The notes beneath the pieces are model-generated. The model was not told where the DNA came from and did not search any database. It worked only from the letters and a program-made list of their open reading frames with translations. This document shows positions 6,235-8,857 of a stretch of DNA of 8,857 nucleotides, one piece after another. Position 1 is the first letter of the stretch. The number at the start of each line of letters is the position of its first letter. The position numbers were made by a program, and so were the translations under genes. The stretch is from JAKALQ01 sp963978265 (GTDB taxonomy: Bacteria > Actinomycetota > Actinomycetes > S36-B12 > UBA5976), in assembly GCA_963978265.1 (NCBI GenBank), contig CAXBQV010000075.1, positions 1 to 8,857 of the forward strand, given 5' to 3'.

Positions 6235-6950
6235 TGAGATTCGCCGAACAGGTTGCGCAGTGTTTGCGCCTGGGATGCGGGACTCCAGGAAATCGGCTCC
6301 TCGCCGAGCAATTCGTTCAAGGAACCGCGTCGCACAATGCGTCCATCGCGCATGATCACGATGGAGTCTGCACATTCGACGACCTCGTCCAGCAGATGGG
6401 TGGACAGAAGTACGGCAGCCCCATCGCGGGCTGCTTCGCAGATCAGCGATATTGCGAACGCCCGCAGTTCCGGATCGAGACCGGCAGTTGGTTCGTCGAG
6501 CACGAGCAATCGGGGATTCCCGACGAGCGCGGCGGCAAGTGCAACCCGGCGTCGCTCCCCGCCGCTGAGACGGCGGGCAAGACGGCGATGCGTGGGCACC
6601 TGGAGTGCGTCGAGGATTCGCGCTGTCGTCGCTGCAGAAGCTCCGCGGAGTTCCGCCTGCAGCGAAACCCATTCCAGTGCTGTCGCACCTGTCGGGATCC
6701 CGCCCTCTTGGGGCACGAAGCCAATGGCCCCACGTGCCCGGGCATCGGGGTGGTGCTGGGACCCGAACCGTTCCAACGACCCGCGGCTCGGAAGCAGGCC
6801 GAGGAAGGCGAGCATGCTGGACGTCTTGCCGGATCCGTTCGGCCCGAGCAGCGCGGTGATGCGCCCCTCATCGAGGCGCAGCGTGAGATCCGTGACCACA
6901 TCTGCGCGACCTCGGCGCACGCTCAAGGAGGTGGCGGCCAACACGGTCAT
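6231..6950 (-). CDS. ABC transporter ATP-binding protein
   Basis: A 239-residue nucleotide-binding subunit with every ABC motif in order: Walker A GPNGSGKT at 36-43, Q-loop Q81, signature LSGGE at 128-132, Walker B LLVLDEP with D152 and E153, and the switch histidine H185 in STH. It hydrolyses ATP in the cytoplasm to drive the permease encoded by the overlapping downstream gene. The subfamily resembles drug/antibiotic-type exporter ATPases (CcmA/DrrA-like), but the substrate is unknown. The ATG at 6950-6948 has a TAGACT box 6 nt upstream and only a GAGG directly against the start, so a leaderless mRNA is likely. The gene is divergent from sufR with 59 bp between start codons, which raises the possibility of shared control by SufR. 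Confidence 0.94.
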   Translation of the reverse strand: MTVLAATSLSVRRGRADVVTDLTLRLDEGRITALLGPNGSGKTSSMLAFLGLLPSRGSLERFGSQHHPDARARGAIGFVPQEGGIPTGATALEWVSLQAELRGASAATTARILDALQVPTHRRLARRLSGGERRRVALAAALVGNPRLLVLDEPTAGLDPELRAFAISLICEAARDGAAVLLSTHLLDEVVECADSIVIMRDGRIVRRGSLNELLGEEPISWSPASQAQTLRNLFGESQ

Positions 6951-6956
6951 ACCTCG

Positions 6957-6962
6957 AGTCTA
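6957..6962 (-). promoter_or_regulatory. Possible -10 box (TAGACT) of the ABC-ctaA operon
   Basis: On the minus strand TAGACT, six bases and then the ATG of the ATPase gene reproduce the hexamer-6-start layout of ctaA. The GAGG within the six bases is too near the ATG to be a normal ribosome site. No clear -35 is seen. Confidence 0.45.
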
Positions 6963-6974
6963 GAAGTGCTGGAT

Positions 6975-7003
6975 TTGCCCATGGGAACGAATTACGTCAC
7001 ACT
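6975..7003 (+). promoter_or_regulatory. Possible sufR promoter (TTGCCC - 17 nt - CACACT)
   Basis: TTGCCC at 6975-6980 and CACACT at 6998-7003 are 17 nt apart, and CACACT is 6 nt before the GTG start of sufR. The -35 half is a fair match; the -10 half keeps only the second A and final T of TANNNT. The spacing and the lack of a Shine-Dalgarno sequence point to a leaderless start. Confidence 0.4.
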
Positions 7004-7013
7004 TGGGTTGTGA
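6997..7013. promoter_or_regulatory. Probable SufR operator (TCACA-N7-TGTGA)
   Basis: A perfect inverted repeat, TCACA at 6997-7001 and TGTGA at 7009-7013, spans the proposed -10 box and the GTG start codon of sufR. It can also be read as ACACT-N5-TGTGA, which, as far as I remember, is the element described for the mycobacterial SufR (Rv1460). This match is from memory and could not be checked. Its position just before an autoregulatory sufR and 46 bp from the divergent ABC operon is what an operator would have. Confidence 0.65.
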
Positions 7014-7666
7014 AAATAACAGGTGCAGCTGCTCGCGTCGCCCGACGCCTGCTGGAGGCCGGCCCCGCCAGCGCCTCGCAGATTGCAGTCGACCTCCAGA
7101 TCACACCGGCCGCCATCAGACGCCATCTCGATGCGCTCGAATCGGCGAACTACGTCACGGCGCACCAAGAGGCGCCATTTGGTCCGAGGTCCAATACCCC
7201 TCGCGGCCGGGGCCGCCCGGCAAAGGTGTACGCAGTCACCGCCGCTGGCCGCGATGCATTCGAGCAGGTGTACGACGACATCGCACTCGGCGCACTGCGC
7301 TTCATGTCCGGACAGGCCCAATCAGACCTCGTCGGGCAGTACGCGACGCAGCGAATCGCTGCCTCTGAGCGGCGGTATGCGGAAGCACTGCAAGGCACGA
7401 CTCCTCCAGAGCGGGCCAAGGAGCTCGCCGTTCTCCTATCGGAAGACGGTTTCGCAGCCAGCGTGCAGGAAGCCCCGAACGGCGCAGTGCAGTTGTGTCA
7501 GCACCACTGTCCGATGCAGCACGTCGCCGAGGAGTTCCCCGAATTCTGTGAAGCGGAACAAGCGGCCATTTCCCGCCTTGTCGGTTCCCACACTGTTCGC
7601 ATTTCAACCATCGCCAGCGGTGCTGGCGTTTGTACAACCCACGTCCCCGGAGGGCAGATCTCGTGA
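7010..7666 (+). CDS. sufR: Iron-sulfur cluster biosynthesis repressor SufR
   Basis: A 218-residue regulator. Residues about 5-80 form a winged helix-turn-helix domain (ARRLLEAG, ASQIAVDLQITPAAIRRHLDAL, then the wing with RGRGRPAKVYAVT). The C-terminal half carries four cysteines, C163, C167, C180 and C208, with a C-x3-C-x12-C-x27-C spacing that equals the cluster-ligand pattern I recall for the mycobacterial homologue. In that family the protein with its 4Fe-4S cluster represses the suf operon and releases when the cluster is lost under iron limitation or oxidative stress. The start is GTG 7010; no Shine-Dalgarno sequence precedes it and an inverted repeat covers the codon, suggesting a leaderless, self-repressed mRNA. 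The stop overlaps the sufB start (GTGA), so both are translated together. Confidence 0.93.
   Translation: MKITGAAARVARRLLEAGPASASQIAVDLQITPAAIRRHLDALESANYVTAHQEAPFGPRSNTPRGRGRPAKVYAVTAAGRDAFEQVYDDIALGALRFMSGQAQSDLVGQYATQRIAASERRYAEALQGTTPPERAKELAVLLSEDGFAASVQEAPNGAVQLCQHHCPMQHVAEEFPEFCEAEQAAISRLVGSHTVRISTIASGAGVCTTHVPGGQIS
7649..7654 (+). promoter_or_regulatory. Ribosome-binding site of sufB (GGAGGG)
   Basis: GGAGGG in the last codons of sufR ends 8 nt before GTG 7663. It favours this start over the in-frame ATG at 7675, which would be 20 nt away. Confidence 0.75.
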
Positions 7667-8857
7667 GCGCATCAATGGAAGAAGAACTCGCAGGTATCGG
7701 CAACTACGAGTACGGCTGGCATGACAAGAACGACGCCGGTGCATCTGCGCAGCGCGGACTTAACGAATCCGTTGTACGCGACATCTCCGCGAAGAAGAAC
7801 GAACCCCAATGGATGCTCGACTTGCGACTCAAGGGTCTGAAACTCTTCGAGAAGAAGCCGATGCCGAATTGGGGAAGCGACCTTGCGGACATCGATTTCG
7901 ACAACATCAAGTACTTCGTCCGTTCGACCGAAAAGCAGGCGTCGTCATGGGAGGAACTCCCGGAGGACATCAAGAACACGTATGACCGATTGGGGATCCC
8001 AGAGGCGGAAAAGCAGCGACTCGTCGCCGGCGTCGCCGCCCAATACGAATCGGAAGTTGTGTACCACGCGATCCGTGAGGATCTTGAGGAGCAGGGTGTC
8101 ATCTTCCTCGACACCGACACCGCACTGAAGGAGCACGAGGATCTTTTCAAGGAGTACTTCGGAACAGTGATTCCGGTTGGTGACAACAAGTTCGCAGCGC
8201 TCAATACATCGGTGTGGTCCGGTGGCTCGTTCATTTACGTCCCGAAGAACGTGCACGTCGATATCCCGCTGCAGGCCTACTTCCGCATCAACACCGAAAA
8301 CATGGGGCAGTTCGAACGGACACTCATCATCGTCGACGAGGGCGCGTATGTGCACTATGTCGAAGGGTGCACCGCTCCGATCTACTCGTCCGATTCGCTG
8401 CACTCCGCAGTTGTCGAAATCATCGTGAAGAAGGGTGGACGCTGCCGCTACACGACCATCCAGAACTGGTCGAACAACGTGTACAACCTCGTCACCAAGC
8501 GGGCGGTTGCGCACGAGGGAGCCACGATGGAATGGATCGATGGCAATATCGGCTCGAAGGTCACCATGAAGTACCCGGCCATCCACCTGATGGAGCCGGG
8601 CGCCCGTGGCGACATCCTGTCGGTGGCCTTCGCCGCGGTCGGACTCGCGGCGACCACCTACATGCGGTCGTTCATCGACTTCGATTTCGTGCAGTTGGCC
8701 ACCATCCCGATGTTCCTGTTCTCGGGGACGTTCTACCCCCTGTCCAGCCTGCCCCTCGCCGTGCAGTGGATCGGCTGGATCTCGCCGCTGTGGCATGCGA
8801 CCCAACTCGGTCGATGGCTGTCCTACGGAGAGCCCCTCGAGCCGTGGCAGGCAGCAA
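7663..8857 (+). CDS. sufB: SufB (Fe-S assembly scaffold), truncated and fused in frame to an ABC-2 permease tail; 3' end outside window
   Basis: The first about 324 residues are SufB, the scaffold subunit of the SufBCD iron-sulfur assembly complex: NEPQWMLDLRLKGL near 45-60, ALNTSVWSGGSFIYVPKNV, HYVEGCTAPIYSSDSLHSAVVEI around C236, and NIGSKVTMKYPAIHLM to DILSVAFA. Intact SufB proteins have about 470-495 residues, so roughly 150 C-terminal residues with part of the beta-helix and the late conserved cysteine and histidine are missing. From residue 325 the frame reads as an ABC-2 permease to the window edge, without a stop. The join is inside the bases 8623-8634. GTG 7663 is the start because of GGAGGG 8 nt upstream and the GTGA overlap with sufR. 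There is no intein at the C236 site used in mycobacterial SufB. The rest of the suf operon is not visible. SufB identity is certain; whether the fusion exists in the cell is doubtful. Confidence 0.85.
   Translation, partial: MSASMEEELAGIGNYEYGWHDKNDAGASAQRGLNESVVRDISAKKNEPQWMLDLRLKGLKLFEKKPMPNWGSDLADIDFDNIKYFVRSTEKQASSWEELPEDIKNTYDRLGIPEAEKQRLVAGVAAQYESEVVYHAIREDLEEQGVIFLDTDTALKEHEDLFKEYFGTVIPVGDNKFAALNTSVWSGGSFIYVPKNVHVDIPLQAYFRINTENMGQFERTLIIVDEGAYVHYVEGCTAPIYSSDSLHSAVVEIIVKKGGRCRYTTIQNWSNNVYNLVTKRAVAHEGATMEWIDGNIGSKVTMKYPAIHLMEPGARGDILSVAFAAVGLAATTYMRSFIDFDFVQLATIPMFLFSGTFYPLSSLPLAVQWIGWISPLWHATQLGRWLSYGEPLEPWQAA
8623..8634 (+). other. Junction between SufB and ABC-2 permease sequence (microhomology)
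   Basis: GTGGCCTTCGCC encodes VAFA. SufB proteins have SVAFAG here, and NodJ-type permeases have GLAFAAVG, so the same bases satisfy both families and the exact breakpoint is ambiguous within about 12 bp. This is the expected trace of a join at short shared sequence. Confidence 0.7.
8626..8857 (+). pseudogene. C-terminal fragment of a NodJ/DrrB-like ABC-2 permease, joined in frame behind sufB
   Basis: Residues 322-398 of the fused frame contain AFAAVGLAATTYMRSF, DFDFVQLATIPMFLFSGTFYP and LPLAVQWIGWISPLWHA, the signature of the last membrane segments of NodJ/DrrB-type drug or lipid exporter permeases. The stretch is not part of any SufB. It lacks the first roughly 150-170 residues of such a permease and has no start codon or ribosome site of its own, and its end is cut by the window. 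It is not a copy of the permease at 5566-6234, whose C-terminus reads differently. It is either foreign sequence joined during assembly or the remnant of a deletion. Confidence 0.8.

Noticed and set aside
6235..6672. N-terminal extension of the permease to 6672
   Set aside because: It lies wholly inside the ATPase gene in another frame; the ATGA overlap at 6234-6231 gives a natural start.
8359..8382. Possible intein insertion site in SufB at C236
   Set aside because: Mycobacterial SufB carries an intein at the equivalent EGC/TAP position, but here the sequence runs through EGCTAPIYSSDS without interruption.
8626..8857. New membrane-anchored SufB as a novel system
   Set aside because: The SufB part loses its C-terminal core, the permease part is only the tail of its family, and the join sits on shared bases; a chimera or deletion explains all of this.
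1..8857. tRNA, rRNA, CRISPR array, insertion sequence or riboswitch
   Set aside because: No regularly spaced repeats, transposase motifs or recognisable RNA structures were seen, and no intergenic gap exceeds 70 bp.

Overview
This window looks like chromosomal core DNA of an actinomycete (phylum Actinomycetota). The evidence is an RbpA-type RNA polymerase-binding protein, moderately GC-rich codon use, starts that lack Shine-Dalgarno sequences but carry a TANNNT box just upstream, and a gene order that, as I recall it, resembles the mycobacterial pgk-tpiA-secG ... tkt / ctaB ... ctaA / ABC transporter / sufR-sufB neighbourhood. The class cannot be settled from this sequence alone.

Layout. Positions 1-1698 (+) form a tight unit: the 3' end of pgk, tpiA, secG and rbpA, that is two glycolytic enzymes, a Sec translocon subunit and a transcription activator. 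A strong hairpin at 1721-1746 separates it from tkt (transketolase, 3712-1751, -). tkt is divergent from ctaB (heme O synthase, 3780-4688, +), with 67 bp between them. ctaB converges on ctaA (heme A synthase, 5549-4680, -), and the two genes overlap by 9 bp at their stop codons. ctaA is the last gene of a minus-strand unit made of an ABC ATPase (6950-6231), an ABC permease (6234-5566) and ctaA. Divergent from that unit is the suf operon: sufR (7010-7666, +) and, overlapping its stop codon, sufB (from 7663).

How the genes work together. CtaB and CtaA carry out consecutive steps from heme B to heme O to heme A for the terminal oxidase. SufR is the iron-sulfur-sensing repressor of the Suf assembly operon that begins with SufB. 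The ABC pair beside them is an uncharacterised ABC-2 type exporter.

Two points deserve attention. First, sufB is not intact: after about 324 SufB residues the frame continues, without a stop, into the C-terminal part of an unrelated NodJ/DrrB-like ABC-2 permease and runs off the window. The join lies at a short stretch shared by both protein families, and a chimeric assembly or deletion is more likely than a new functional fusion. Second, the presumed SufR operator, a TCACA-N7-TGTGA inverted repeat, covers the likely -10 box and the GTG start codon of sufR itself, which suggests a leaderless, autoregulated mRNA. I see no RNA genes, CRISPR arrays, insertion sequences or new defence system. All intergenic gaps are under 70 bp.
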